DNA of 64,000 nucleotides from Schistocephalus solidus (GCA_017591395.1 WEDG01000719.1:1-64000), one strand, 5' to 3'. Numbered from the stretch's first letter, positions 13,116 to 25,342 are shown. Notes: generated by a model from the letters alone, not told the origin. Numbers and translations: made by a program.

Positions 13116-13995
13116 ACAGTTTGACCGTCGGTTTCAACGCTGTCCACCGTAGCCTCCCACAGCAGGGCCTTACAGGAGGGTGACTGGAGCTGGATTTCAG
13201 TGAGAACCAGACTTTATCTGCATCCTACCTCACTCTCACCTGGGCCCCGGTTTCAAGACAGAGGCAAAGACCGGAGGTGAGAGAGGGCCACACTGTGATC
13301 CAACACAAACAAAGAACACTACAGCTGAGAAAGGGGAGGGCGTCTCGGTTCCCAGCTGAGTGGGAGTGTAAAGGTATGTTGAGAGGGACCACACGGTCCA
13401 AGTCATCCGTCATTTGGCAACCTTCAAGCCACGACTTTTAGTGCATCATGATAGCTTAAAGCCCGTCCAGATTGTTTATAGTGAGGAAAATTCGCTGAGT
13501 CGTTGACCTCCCCTCTCCCCCAATCCCAACTCCCAGAAACAGGCCACCGTTCGGCCCGGTCAGTTGTCTGATGCGGGAGTGAGTGCAAGGCTGACAGGGC
13601 CAGCGAACCCGTCAGCGCGTACCACAACACGACCTGGCCCCTTGACGCACTCGCATCAGAGGCCTAAAACCAGGGGTTAAGAGGAGCAATCGCCGTCTGG
13701 CTCCCAGTCCCCTAGCCACTGACACACACTGGGCTGACGGCGTAGTTTGATATAGAGCGTCAGTTGGCAACCTTCAAACCACGCTTTTAGTAAAGCCGTG
13801 ATAGTCTCAGGCTCGAATCACACACGCAGCAGGCGGCCACGTGGAAAAGGGGGCCGAGTCTTATGCTGCCCTTTAATAAGAGGTGCTGGTTATACATATA
13901 TTTTGTGTGGTGTTGCGATTGACCATGTGTGAATCAGAGGCTCATGAGGAGAGATGCGGTACTGTGGTATAGCCGGCGTTGTTCTACCTCCTGGA
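13116..13995 (-). mobile_element. 3' tail of zinc-finger LINE, 5'-truncated copy
   Basis: Aligns almost end to end with 23638-24540. Shared segments include ccggaggtgagagaggg, the block around cgttcggcccggtcagttg, and tggttatacatat followed by ttttgtgtggtgttgcg. On the minus strand the upstream end still reads TPAIPQYRISPHEPLIHTWS, the same peptide tail as the larger copy. Similarity stops near 13995, so only the end of the ORF and the 3' UTR were inserted or kept. Confidence 0.8.
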
Positions 13996-14558
13996 GTTCG
14001 TGGAGACTGTGAGCCAATTATGTTAACAATGAGTACCCAAGATGAGCAGGTGTGAATTCTGAAAATTCCCTCCCTTCTGGCCAAACAAGCGCTACCCAGA
14101 ATGATGGAACACACCAAACTTTGCCTGCCTCTTAAATACCACTGTTTTCTACTCATGCCACCCATCTCCCGCGTACAAGTGAATCGTATACTCATCTAGT
14201 AGACTCGAGATAAGTTTGCCTATAATACCTTTTTTCATGTTGAATGGGACTCTTCAAGGGACTTTAATCTCGTAGGACACTTCCGGTTTATCCTGTTAAT
14301 CTGGAAAATGCGCAATTCGCTGAATAAATTTGCCCATTACTCAGCTGGAGTTGTTTTCATGGTTTGCTTGTTCTCCATCATTAATCAACCCACCGTTCTG
14401 TGTTTAGTTGTGGCTAAGTTTAGCTATAAGTAGCCCATGTAGGAGGCTTTGGATGAAAACATCATAGCTGACCAAAACCTGTCAGTGGATTGGATGAATG
14501 GTGGTAAACAAAGATACACATTGTTGATCACAGCAAAAAGGATGCCTTGTATGACAGC
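13996..14558. other. No gene recognised
   Basis: Only short open frames without motifs. Confidence 0.45.
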
Positions 14559-14559
14559 C

Positions 14560-14896
14560 TGAACAGGACACGGGAAAAGGAACCGCACACAATACATATG
14601 GCACTTCCTAAATTCCAACAGAAATTATGTTTGGAATTAAAGGTGAGGGTTTAAGGTGAGGTTTAGGGTTAGGGTTAAGTTTGAGGTTAAGTTGCGGTTA
14701 ATGTCATGCTTAGGCTAAGGAGTTGAGAGTTAATATCGTTTTGCTGCAATTAGGATTTAGGTTTAGGGTATGGCTAGGAGTTAAGATTAAGGTGACAGCC
14801 TAGTTTGCGCGGGCGTCCTAGCGTTAAGATGGGTTTATGTATCGTGGAATTTACTACAAGGGGCAGGGCGATTCTTATTCCTGTGTCCTGTTTAGG
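14560..14896. mobile_element. MITE-like family A element with terminal inverted repeats
   Basis: The left end cctgaacaggacacgggaa pairs as an inverted repeat with the right end attcctgtgtcctgtttagg (17 of 19 matching). Between them lies about 300 bp of non-coding sequence rich in gggttagggttaag, i.e. telomere-like motifs. It has no ORF. This is the clearest copy of the family in the window. Whether the interior came from a telomere or is convergent is not resolved. Confidence 0.6.
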
Positions 14897-15815
14897 CGGC
14901 CATACAAAGGAATCCCCACCATGGTCGCACCAATCTACTTATTTTACTAGTCAGCAATATACTAACATATGAGTCAAACTAAAACGGGTTTCCATTTATT
15001 GGCAAAGGGTAGAGTATAGTAAGGCCTTAATGCAGTTAAGAAATGCAGACCGATCGTTCCTTGAAAATTTATGAGTTTAGCTTATGCACTCACAGTAAAA
15101 AGATCGTTCAAGACTAAAAATGGGCTCTTCTTGCGAAGCAGAAAGCCCAGTTTGGGCGATTAGCTGCACAGTTATCAGACCTGCCGTCCATAGTTCGGTC
15201 GGTCGAAAGTGGAAACTCAGCAGCTAGTCATTTTTACGATCCTCATTTCTAAACGGAGGCAGTCTTGTTTTATAAGTCAGATTAAATCACCGACATTCGT
15301 TTGGATTTATGACTAGGCCTTCTGGACAGCTGCGCCAACCTTGCAAAGACTGCCAGAGCGCGATATCGTCGATTGTTTGGGGAGAATTGAAACACGAAGA
15401 AGTATCATTAATATCGGTGGATCTTCCACTGGAGACCGTTAAAGCGGTGTTCGATCCTACCGCGGGATCCAGTGCTGAACTGATGACAACAAGTGTTGGT
15501 CTGAGTAAACCACCACTTGTGATGATCAGCGCGGGGGAGAGTGCTGGAACGATTCGCACCCGTAGCCGGTTGCATCTCGTGTAGGCAGCCAGTCTGCCCG
15601 GTTTCTCTTCCCGCCTAAATTTTATGGATGACGTACCGGTACCGACCATTTGGCTGGCTGGAACATCTGCTTCTTCGGCATCCAGTGCGCTGGGTCTGGC
15701 AAAATGACGCAGAGCAGCTCAATCGATTCTCCGTTCGGGGACTAGGCCTTTGAGAGTTAGGCGTTCGGGTCTTGTGACGCCTTGGCCAAGAACTCTTAAA
15801 GGCGAGCGTGTTCGG
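14897..15815. other. No gene recognised
   Basis: Two overlapping open frames on opposite strands (15309-15584 plus, 15287-15649 minus) show no domain. They could belong to an unrecognised upstream part of the LINE tail that follows. Confidence 0.4.
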
Positions 15816-15819
15816 CCAA

Positions 15820-16075
15820 ATCAAACGGCACGTGTGGTGGTGTGCGACTTTCGGAGTCTTTAGGTCCCGCTCCATCTCCCATCTCTGGTCTTCTTGACTC
15901 TGTCTTGACACCGGGCCCAGATGGGGGTGGATCGTATAGCAGGTGAAGGTGAAGTGAAAGTCTACTCTTAGCCTAAAAATCCAGCACAAGTCACCATCCC
16001 TGCAATCCACGCTGCTTTGGAGTGTACGATGGACATCAGTCGGAATACAAACGGTCGAACCATCGAGTCATTCAT
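15820..16075 (+). mobile_element. 3' tail of zinc-finger LINE, plus orientation
   Basis: Contains catctctggtcttcttgact, then gtcttgacaccgggccca, and ends near ggacatcagtcgg and cggtcgaaccatcg. This is the same order as 41700-41895 and the reverse complement of 45605-45720 and 49968-50160. It is a short 3' end fragment. Confidence 0.65.
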
Positions 16076-17497
16076 ATGAGAATTATGTGCAGCCAGTGAC
16101 CATTTGCGTTCTGCAAGCTGTGTAAATGTGCAAATATACACTGCAAACACAGTAGTTAACGCAATAAAGGTTCCTCAGAACCAGTGGTTAGTTTCAGCCT
16201 ATTTTCAAGACGAGGCAGGCGTTAAAGGGAGGACATAAAACACTTTATAGACAGTCTAGAGGGAAATAAGAATGGGGCTGCTAGCAGTACTGTGTATGTC
16301 CTAACCAGGTATAAATACCGAGGGTAGGCTTGTGAAGGCGACCCCAAACGTCCAAACTGTTAACAAAAAAATAGCATATTCCCAACAATTTCTGGCAACG
16401 AACTCTCTAAATCAGTCTTGCCTACTGGAATAAAGTCTCTACAGTGCGTCTTCGACTAAGACGACGTCTTTGATGTTGCGTTATAAGCGAAAGGCTCCTC
16501 GGTAGGTTTTTGCTTATATGGATACCTCCCCATCCGACAGAACAAAAACCCTTTGTAATACAGGTGGCTTTGCGTCAAAATGCCAGGGTTATGGGTAGGA
16601 TTGGGGTGAAGGGTGAGAATTAGTCATTAGAGTGAGTGTCACAAAGCTAGGTATACGTTCTAGACAGCGAATTCGGACATGCTTAAAAGCGTCAATGATA
16701 ATCCAGCTAATAAGGCAATTCACTACTCGTGTGCTTTTCTTTCTTATCAATCTCCATAGACACTAAAAACAAATGGCCCAAGTCCTTCTGGAATGCTTTC
16801 TTAGTCTGAATAAAATAAACGCATCTGGAAGAGGGATGTCAGGGTTTTCCGAGAGGAAGCAATTATGTAGGTGTGTATCCTTTATTTAGATTTAAAGTGT
16901 TGGTTTAATATAGTCAGTTTTAGACTGAACCATGTGGTATGAGGTTAAAACCTATCCCAAAATAATAAAATCGACAACAATTGATGCACACTGATGGTAG
17001 AGCAGCTGGTGACAGTTCAGAGGTGGTAGTTCAATCACGTTCGGTATAAGCCATCTTCTGGTTGTGTAAAAGTTTTCCGAGTCTCGTAATGGGTGTCAGT
17101 GCTATTTTCTAGTTTAAATGAATAGAAAACTATGCGGTTTTGTAAATGATAAGTTTCTGGCAAGTTCACAGCAGTTGTAAGCCTCTTTAGGGCCGGGTAC
17201 GAAATGCCCCCATAAACTTGATGAAGTCGGTCTCCAAAGGCAGCGTTCGGGTCAGAGAGGCCAGAATGCTTTCGTATCACTTTTTATCGTCACCTTTTTC
17301 GAAGTGGCTTTTTGCGCACATACGCACCGATATACAAACAGGACATCAGGACCTGTGATACTGTGAGGTCGGCCTTGTCACTGAATAGTCCGATGGAATG
17401 AAAGAGGACTGACACATTCCACGTAATAGGAGAGGACCGATCATTTAGACTTTAACATTTAGCGTGTGATGTTTTCTGACAGGATTAGGTGGGGGAT
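16076..17497. other. No gene recognised; possible family A scrap near 16570-16640
   Basis: A short ggttatgggtaggattggggt stretch hints at family A but is too short for an element call. No coding evidence elsewhere. Confidence 0.4.
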
Positions 17498-18040
17498 TGT
17501 ATATACACTAGACAGAACACAGGGAGCAGGAACCGACCGTAATGCAAATTACCCTAAATTCCATGGAAGTCAGGATTAGGGTTAAGAGTTATGGCTAAAA
17601 TAAGAGTTGGATGGGACTAGGGTGAAGATAGAGAATTGGGTTTGAGTCAGAGTTAAGACACGGGAATATTTACCCTTCCTGGACTTATGCGCAGGGCCAC
17701 CTGTATTGCGTGGGGCGTTCCCAGTGCCGTGTCTTTTAGGGGGCCATATAAGTAAAATTTTAATGGGGATAGGGACCGCCCGCACTGCATGTGGCCTGCG
17801 CCCAATTCCGTGGAACTTAGGTTTAAGATTAAGGTGAGGTTTGGGGCTAAGTTTCGGTTTAGGCTTAAAGGGTTAATATTTGGGTTCGTGTTACCTGAAG
17901 GGGTGTATGTTTAGGGTAGGGCTAGGGTTAAGATGAGGGTAAAAAATTTAGTTTTATGCTTGCCTTTGTGGAAATATTTACTCCTCCTGAAATTAAGCGC
18001 AAGACCCCCTGTATTGCGTGGGGTGTTCTTTCTGAGAGGA
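17498..18040 (+). repeat. Two adjacent copies of telomere-motif repeat family A
   Basis: The first copy runs from about 17500 (agacagaacacagggagcag) to about 17750 (gtgccgtgtcttttagggg). A second copy follows directly and ends near 18035 with ccctgtattgcgtggggtg. The phrase ccacctgtattgcgtgggg occurs in copy 1 and, slightly altered, in copy 2. The copies are in the same orientation, so this is either a nested insertion or a tandem duplication. Confidence 0.6.
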
Positions 18041-19282
18041 ATAATTCCGATCAACTCTACTGTAGAAGCCTAGGAAAAATTAGCGGCTTTTTCAGTTAGC
18101 ATTTTGAGCATGACGCCACGCTCTTTACGCGATGCCATCCCCGATAAGTTGAAATTTAGACACTGTCATAAATAAACTGAAAAACACTTCAGCCTCCTTT
18201 AATTTCCCTCGCTGATAAACTGCTCAGTGGCACTGTTCTCCAAGAAACCAAACTAGTTTTTAGGGGAGGGTGAAAAAGTCAGCCCCTCCTCAGTCCATAT
18301 GGGCTTTATGGTATCGAACAAAGTCTTCGTGAAGTAGCGCAGTAGACTTCAGCTTATTCCGTTCCGCTTCCGCTGCCTGTATTTTGTTGCAGGGCGGGCT
18401 TAAAGTCGCAACGATCCTCTCCCCGATTCAGTGGTCCGTCTACAACTTGGAAAAATTTATCGGAACGGATACAGCTGTAGATATGTGTAATTGAGAATCG
18501 CCAACATTCTACTTACATCTAAGGACGGCCTCTCTACAGGAATCAGACTTCTTACATATTTTGTCGTATATGACAGGACGCAGGATACCAAATTAACCCT
18601 CTGGACGTATGCCGTCCGTGCTTTATGAAACTGATGGCAGAAACTTGCAATCTAGATGAATCCGCAGCGAACTGCAGTCGCAATGCTCCAGGCCATAAAA
18701 GTCCAGGACTCAAGTTAGCCCACCAGGAATAATTGGAGTTCGCATGCTTCCAAGCTTTGTCCTATGTTCTGACGTGCTGGCCTTTCTTTGAAGACATACT
18801 CTTCTCGACAAGGAGTGTCAGACGTGAAGACCTTATGCATCATCCCTTCAAGGGCATATGACTGAATTCTTGAAGAACTAAAGGTAACCCACTTATACAG
18901 TGACTTTTCCAGGAATTTGGTTTTTCACAGATGGTTGGCCCAGCTTCTATCCTAAAACACTTCTGTTGCCATGTATGCAATACTTTTGAGGAGTATATCT
19001 GGATGGAACTATTGAGAAACTGTTACTCAATGACAAGAACACTGAAATAACCAGCGATAGGTTCACCCCCGGACTTCACATCCATGATTAGAACCCCAGT
19101 CGGTTAATCTTCCACTAACGCCCCACCATTACATTATGGTCTCACGTCATGCCGGCTCCAGATCGTGAATATTGACCTTGCAAATTAATTGTGATCCCTA
19201 ACAGCTGACGCCTTTATAGCAGGATTTCACAACGGCCATCACAGCTCCATTAAGTGTTGTCTTTAGGAAACGATAAGATTCA
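18041..19282. other. No gene recognised
   Basis: No open frame of note and no repeat that I can tie to another place in the window, apart from a short gacaggacgcagg word near 18573 that resembles a family A terminus. Confidence 0.4.
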
Positions 19283-19350
19283 AAGAAGAAGAAGAAGAAG
19301 AAGAAGAAGAAGAAGAAGAAGAAGAAGAAGAAGAAGAAGAAGAAGAAGAA
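19283..19350 (+). repeat. (GAA)n microsatellite
   Basis: About 22 perfect AAG/GAA triplets. The poly-arginine open frame across it (19254-19508) is an artefact of the repeat. It lies directly beside a Penelope-like fragment, as the degenerate GAA-rich tract does at 39230-39255. Confidence 0.95.
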
Positions 19351-19800
19351 GAGGTGATCACTGGAACATGGTGTTTATTGCCCTGACGTTTCGCATTCTC
19401 TCTCGTACCCCTTTCATCAGAGACAGTAGCAGACAGAAACAGTATGTAACAGTCCTAAACGGCGATCTAATGAACTGTAGCCTAACTAACTGCCTAACGT
19501 CGTATTGAGAGACAACCATTTGGAAAGATAGAGTGCAGGCTAAAATGTCCTCAAATGGTACTACACGCTGTACCCATAGGTGAATTTGACAATACTCACT
19601 GGTGTGTCAGGGGCAGAAGAAATCATCACGATTACGAGGGGAGGAGGAGGAGGAGGAGGAGGGTGCTGGTGTAGAAGCACAAGGGGCAGGGTAATTCTGA
19701 TGGCAAACTGATTAAAACGACTAACTAATAGTCCATCTTCTCTAATTGTCCGTATTCTCGTCACCATTATCTCACTCGTCGTCGTCGTCATCGTCCTCCT
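19351..19800 (-). mobile_element. Penelope-like element terminal fragment
   Basis: Directly after the (GAA)n tract comes tgacgtttcg, then a tcatcag about 20 bp further on. This is the reverse complement of the CTGATGA...GAAACGTC core seen at 39282-39327. Hammerhead cores of this form are known from Penelope-like retroelements. The rest is non-coding and contains a (GGA)n tract at about 19640-19662. No reverse transcriptase or GIY-YIG ORF is visible, so the assignment rests on the terminal motif. Confidence 0.45.
19381..19425 (-). ncRNA. Degenerate hammerhead ribozyme-like core
   Basis: On the minus strand it reads CTGATGA, about 20 nt, then GAAACGTC, the hammerhead core order (CUGAUGA, stem II, GAAA, cleavage GUC). 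Stem I is only about 2-3 bp and stem II is poorly paired, so activity is doubtful. Confidence 0.4.
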
Positions 19801-20660
19801 CCTACTCCTGCTCCCATCAAGTTAGTGCACTCGGCAACGGAAACAACTTCAGAAGCTGCATTAGCAGGAGTAGTTGCAGTTGAAGTGAAGGGGAGGCATC
19901 TTGCGCCATCCCTCCATTGCCTATGCTGCGACCGGGCTACTGGGCACTCCTAGGAGTAGATAGAGGCGGAGATTAGGTCCACTTGATCCCTTGTCTGATA
20001 TCAAAATTCGCGGACGAAGGAGGGGTCTGCTACCGAAATGGGCAGGTGCGGCTTTCTAGAGTGGACACACCAGCACCACAACACCACCACCACTACCACC
20101 ACTCTTGTGCACTCTCTCCAATAATCACACTACATCTTGACCCTCCAGTTCTGGGCCTGCACGCTCCTGCAGCACACACGCACACACACACCCCACTCAC
20201 AGCAGATGCTAACTCTAAAAGCCGACCCTAATTGGTCAATTAGATAGCAATCACGCGCGTGTGCGCGCACGGGTGTGTGTGTCCGCGAGCCGTAGCCCCG
20301 CATTAGTCTGCATTAGGTGGAGAGAGTAGTTTCGTGCGCGATTAACAGCTCTTAAGTAATATGGAGACAAGCGACTGCAGTCCCATTAGTTGTACATTAA
20401 CGACGCCGCAATCATTTAATATACTTGCCTGCGCATGCTCTCTTGCCCTCCGACTTTCTGCTTCCGAGTGTACACCCACCACTCTGAGAAGCCCTAGTGC
20501 TGTCCCCCGTCCACTATTCTCCCCGCCTCCTCCCTCCACCCCTACCCCCGAGAGTGGGGTGCGCACGTGCGTAACTTCGAGTGGACATACACGTCAACTT
20601 CTGCCGCTGCCTCTCTCTCTCTCGCTTCTGCGTTTACAACCTAACGACTAAGTGCTTCTC
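19801..20660. other. GC-rich, low-complexity block without a gene
   Basis: Contains CAC/CCA-rich runs at about 20070-20105, a (CA)n run at about 20175-20205, and an alternating purine-pyrimidine stretch gcgcgtgtgcgcgcacgggt at about 20254-20273. Open frames on both strands (20361-20651, 20342-20566) are proline/serine low-complexity readings without domains. Confidence 0.5.
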
Positions 20661-22565
20661 ATTAACCACGGTTACTCTACGACCGCCGCCGAGCTGCTGC
20701 TACCACAACAACTCAACATCAGGTCGGTCAGATGGAATAGGCAGGCAGGCTTGTTTATGACCCGCTTCAGAAGTTGGTCAGCTCCAGCAAACACCAGTGC
20801 CCACCGTCTCGGAATGCGCCGTGCAGTCTGGAAAGTGTGATAAAATCGAGCACAGCATTTTGAGGTTTAAACGCCAACAAGAGTGCACTGCAGCGTGCGA
20901 CGCTGTAAATAAGGCAGTCACTGATACTTGGGTCTAAACGATAGCCAGGGCTTCCTCTGCACGAACTAACTATTTCGTCTTGTGATGAAATTCGACCTGT
21001 GCTCACTCTCCATATTCGACCGCAAGTCTACGAGTAGTTCTCAAGACGGGCATAATCAACACCCACTATGCTTCACAGGTGAAATAACTAAAAGGTCCAG
21101 TGTCCTCCATGTAACAACTGTGAGCAGGTTGTTCGACCGACAGTTTGCAGGTAAAACAGAGAATGAATTTATAGCGAACGTTGCCCTAAAAACATTTAAA
21201 CGCATGTGAAACTAACTTGATTGACCAGAAACATTTGGTTGTCTCCGAACTAACATTTAGTGATATTTAATGACATGGGAAAGGTCGAAACGGGCGTTTA
21301 TATAGCTGACTGATTTCCCAGAGCGAGTCAGCCTTAAGTTAAGAAAAAAAGTGTCCGAAGGCGGACCGTAGGCATGAAGAGGATCAACTGCGTGAGGATT
21401 TCAAAGCAACATTTTAAATGTTCAATTTTCTGAAAGTTTCCATCTCCATTGGAGAACTTACGCAAAGGCTTCTACCAACTGCACAGGCTATAAAAGTATC
21501 CACTAGTATTTCCAGTAGTGTGGCATTTTCTTTAGACCGTCCGCGAATGGCCCTCAGGTGACTTGCACAGCATCTAGCCCACCTTCTATTCACCTAACCA
21601 AAATGTTTCAATGTCACAATAAAATCACGATAACTGGAGGTTAGGCCATAATATGCTTCGCCTAATAAAAATAGACCGGTGACCTCAATTTCGGAGTACG
21701 GATGGGCAAATCGCATAGCCATACAATTATTGTTAGAATAAACTAAAAATTCATACTATAAAGACCACGCAAAGCAAAGTTCAGCAATATAATTCTAGGT
21801 CTTATCACAACCCCGAATCTACCAAAGCAATTCGCCAAAATGTTAGCAAAACCAACTTTAAAGACAAAATTCAACCCTACCCAAACAGCAAATAAGGCAC
21901 CAACACGTGGAATTAGTTGCAGCTGTTGGTCAAGGGGAATCTAACAGGCGTATACAATGATAAAATGTGCTATATCTTTTAGTAGGATACGCAAGCTACT
22001 ATGTGAAGAGCAATTTGGCGTGAAATTTACTGAATGTGCCCGAACACAGCATAGCGAAAAACATTCAAAAATGTCATTAATAGATAGCCAGGTAATTATT
22101 ATTTTACAACGCAATCTGTAAACGTAAAAAGGAAGATATAATTGCAGAAAGAACAACAAATAAATGACTTTTAGCGAAAAACAGCGAATTCTATAAAAAG
22201 CATCGTTACTCTTATGGAATCAATTAAAAGTAAAGTACAAAAATTGTACACGATTGGGTCAAATGAAATATTTCAATCGGTCAAAAATCCATTAATTCCA
22301 ATATAATCTTTTGAAATGCAGAATCCTGGAAACGTTTTAAGGTAAGGCTTTAAAGATTTTTCCACCGCAGGTACAAATGGAAAGCACAAGCATATGAATA
22401 GTACGGAAAAATATACAGGGAAGTCACTTTTATTCCCCATAACCCATGTAACACATGATGCCAATTACACGAAAATTACCATAAAACTATCCAAGCTATC
22501 TACTAAAAATAAGTAGCAGCAGTTTCAACGAATAACCTGGAAACCGACTTCGATAGGACACTAAC
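20661..22565. other. No gene recognised
   Basis: AT-rich beyond 21200. The short open frames have no motif or splice context. Confidence 0.45.
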
Positions 22566-22569
22566 AATA

Positions 22570-22745
22570 GTCAATAGTCCTGAGGTTGGGTGTGGCTGAC
22601 CAATGCCGGCTAATAAACCAGAAATGGCAATTCCAGTCTCAATTGTCTTTGTCAGTTATGTTCATCTGCATAAAATAATAGCCGCCGTGTGGCTGCTGGC
22701 GGGGCTCCAGATTGAGGCCCAGGGCAGAAGCGCCCATCAACCAAG
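22570..22745 (+). mobile_element. SINE body, head missing
   Basis: Reads ccggctaataaaccagaaat, ggcaattccagtctcaattg, tctttgtcag and a ctggcggggctccagattga block. The same body order is found in the array units (minus strand) and in the SINE at 29935-30205 (minus strand). No tRNA-like head is visible upstream, so it is 5'-truncated or has lost its head. Confidence 0.65.
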
Positions 22746-23636
22746 TAAGTCATTTTTCTACACGTGTCGCACAGGTACTGACCGCTTACTCCGCAAGAGC
22801 CAATTTTTAGTAAGCTGTGGTGCCCCAGAAGTCATAGCTGCACATATACAGTGCTTAGTCCATCATAAAATCTTTGGCAACTGTAATCACAATACTGATA
22901 CATGAGTGGTGGGGTATTTTTTCAAGTACTGACATTAGCACATTCAATTGGTCGATTAGGTCCATGTTTTTTTTCTGAGTGAGGGTATGTATAGAGTAGC
23001 GGTGTACAGAAGACGTGAACTGGGGCGTTATATTGATCACTGTAGTATTCGCGAGTGTAAACGCCAGTGTGGAGGGAAATAGACGGTGCGTGACGGCTGT
23101 TGGCCGGGGTTCCTAAAACAGGTTTTTCAGTCACGCATTAATGGATGGACGAGTCGGGCGTAGGATTGCGAGAGGATCAAGTTGACACTGTGAACACACC
23201 GCCGGTGGGTTTCATCTTTGTCCTAGCAGTGTTTCAGTTACAGGCGTTACAAAGAATTTGACCAGGACGACACTTGTGACTGAAATGTGCTGGAGCAGTG
23301 AGGATTGTAGGAAGGGTTGTCATCAGGAGTGATGCTAGTGATCTTTTGGTGGTTGAGGAGTTGGGTTGGTCGCATTTATAGTGCAGCATTTAAAACCACA
23401 GTCTTATGAGTTCAATGCGACTGACAAAATTTCGGTCGGCCGAGCTCTAAGATATGCTTATCTGTCCTGAACGGAGTAAGTCCGACCTCAAATTTGCTCA
23501 ACGTTTTATGGGTAAATGACATACGTCATGCATTTTCAGTCTTTTGATGGACAGAAAAGAATAAATAAACCATTCCCGTTCACCTTGTTGTCATCTAGGA
23601 CACCTTTAGAATAGGAAGGTATAAAAAAGGTAGCGA
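22746..23636. other. No gene recognised
   Basis: Only short overlapping open frames on the minus strand (22855-23134) without motifs. Confidence 0.4.
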
Positions 23637-24433
23637 CAGTTCGACTGTCGATTTCAACGATGTCCACTGTGTGGTCCACAGCAGGGTGGTGCAGTCACAG
23701 TGCATGGCATTGGATTATTTTGAAAGTAGACTTACGCTGCATCTGCCTCACTGTCTGTTCCACTCCCCCATCGTGGTCCGATGTCAAGACAGAGGCAAGG
23801 AGACCGGAGGTGAGAGAGGGCTCACTGTGATCCAACACAAACAAGAACACTACAGCAGAAAGGGAGGAGCGTCTCGGTTCCCAGCTGAGTGGGAGTGTCA
23901 TAGAGGCCACATTAAGAGGGACCACGCGGTCCAAGTCACCCCGTCATTTGGCAACCTTCCAAGCCACGACTTTTAGTGCATCGTGATAGCTTAAAGCCCG
24001 TCAGATTGTTTATAGTGAGGAAAATTCGCTGAGTCGTTGACCTCCCCCTCTCTCCCCCCCAATCCCAACTCCCAGAAGCAGGCCACCGTTCGACCCGGTC
24101 AGTTGTCTGATGTGGGAGTGAGTGCAGTGGCTGACAGGGCCGGCGAACCCGTCTGCGCGTACCACAGCACGACCTGGCCCCCTTGACACTCGCACCAGAA
24201 GTACTAAAACCAGGGGTTAAGAAGGAGCAATCACCGTCTGGCTCCCAGTTCCCCTAGCCGCACGAAACACACTGGGCTGACGGCGTGGTCTGATATAAAG
24301 CGTCAGTTGGCAGCCTTCAAAATCACAACTTTTAGTAAGTCGTGATAGTCTCAGGCTCGAATCACACATGCAGCAGGGGGCCACATGGAAAAGGGGCCGA
24401 GGCTTATGCTGTCCCTTTAATGAGAGGTGCTGG

Positions 24434-25035
24434 TTATACATATGTTTTGTGTGGTGTTGCGAGTGACCATGTGTGAATTAGAGGCTCACGAGGATAGATG
24501 CGGTACTGTGGTATAGCCGGCGTTGTTTTACCGCAGGTTTTCGTGCATACGCATGTGGCCAAAAGGCCTATGCGGTGTGTGAATGTGCGTTGACCGTGCG
24601 GATAGTTGACGTGGGTACGGTGGGTGAAGGTTGATGTTCCTGGCACTGGTTCACCGGTCTCTGTGCGATGGATTTGCAATCGACCGACCAGGCCGATGCG
24701 TGATTTAAATGTGTGGTCACAATGAGGGCACGATTTGACGGGAGAAGCGAAGAAGGTGGGTGTTTTGCTGCTGGTCATCGCACTCATGGGAAAGCTGGGG
24801 ATGTTAGTGTTAATGGATGTGCAGGATGTGTTAGGTGTGTCGGCATCGTGGTGAATTCCGCTGTCAAAGATGCGCATGTGACCGAATAGGTCCATGCAGT
24901 GAGTGAATGCGTAAGGGCAGTGAAGGTGGCAATCTCTGTTGTGTGTTGGTGCTCCAGGCACTGGTTCACCAGCCTCCGTACGATGGATTCGCAGGTGACC
25001 GACCAGGCCGATGCGTGAGGTGAAGGTGCTATCAC
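24434..25035 (-). pseudogene. C2H2 zinc-finger C-terminal region of LINE copy 2
   Basis: The minus-strand frame 24961-24434 holds a finger-like CPHCDHTFKSRIGLVGRLQI followed by [12 protein letters not shown], the repeating linker of this family. It also holds a second, degraded finger (RTFTHRIGLLAT). An overlapping piece (25035-24784) holds another finger in a shifted frame. The first zinc-ligand histidine is changed to arginine in CPHC...GRLQIH, so at least one finger is no longer canonical. The frame ends with TPAIPQYRIYPREPLIHTWS. Confidence 0.75.
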
Positions 25036-25342
25036 ACTGAGAAAATTTTAGAACTGCGTCTTCATTGGTGATAGTGGGGTGGTGGTTGTTATGGAGATAG
25101 CAGGCGGTGGGCAGTCAGAGGTGGTCTCTTCGGTGATGGTGGTGCTGGTGGGAGTTGGAGTGAGGGAATTGGTGCCATTGGTGATCGTCGCTGGGGTTGC
25201 AGGAGGGAGGATGGTGGCAGTGATCAATGGCGGTGGGACCTCAGAAGTTTGATCACCGGTGGTGGGGTTTTCTTTATTATGGGGTTCGAGGCTGAATTGA
25301 CAGAAGGGAAAGCTTGGCTGGCTCCGGAGATCCGGTGTGCAA

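Noticed and set aside
19254..19508. Poly-arginine open frame
   Set aside because: Produced by the (GAA)n microsatellite.
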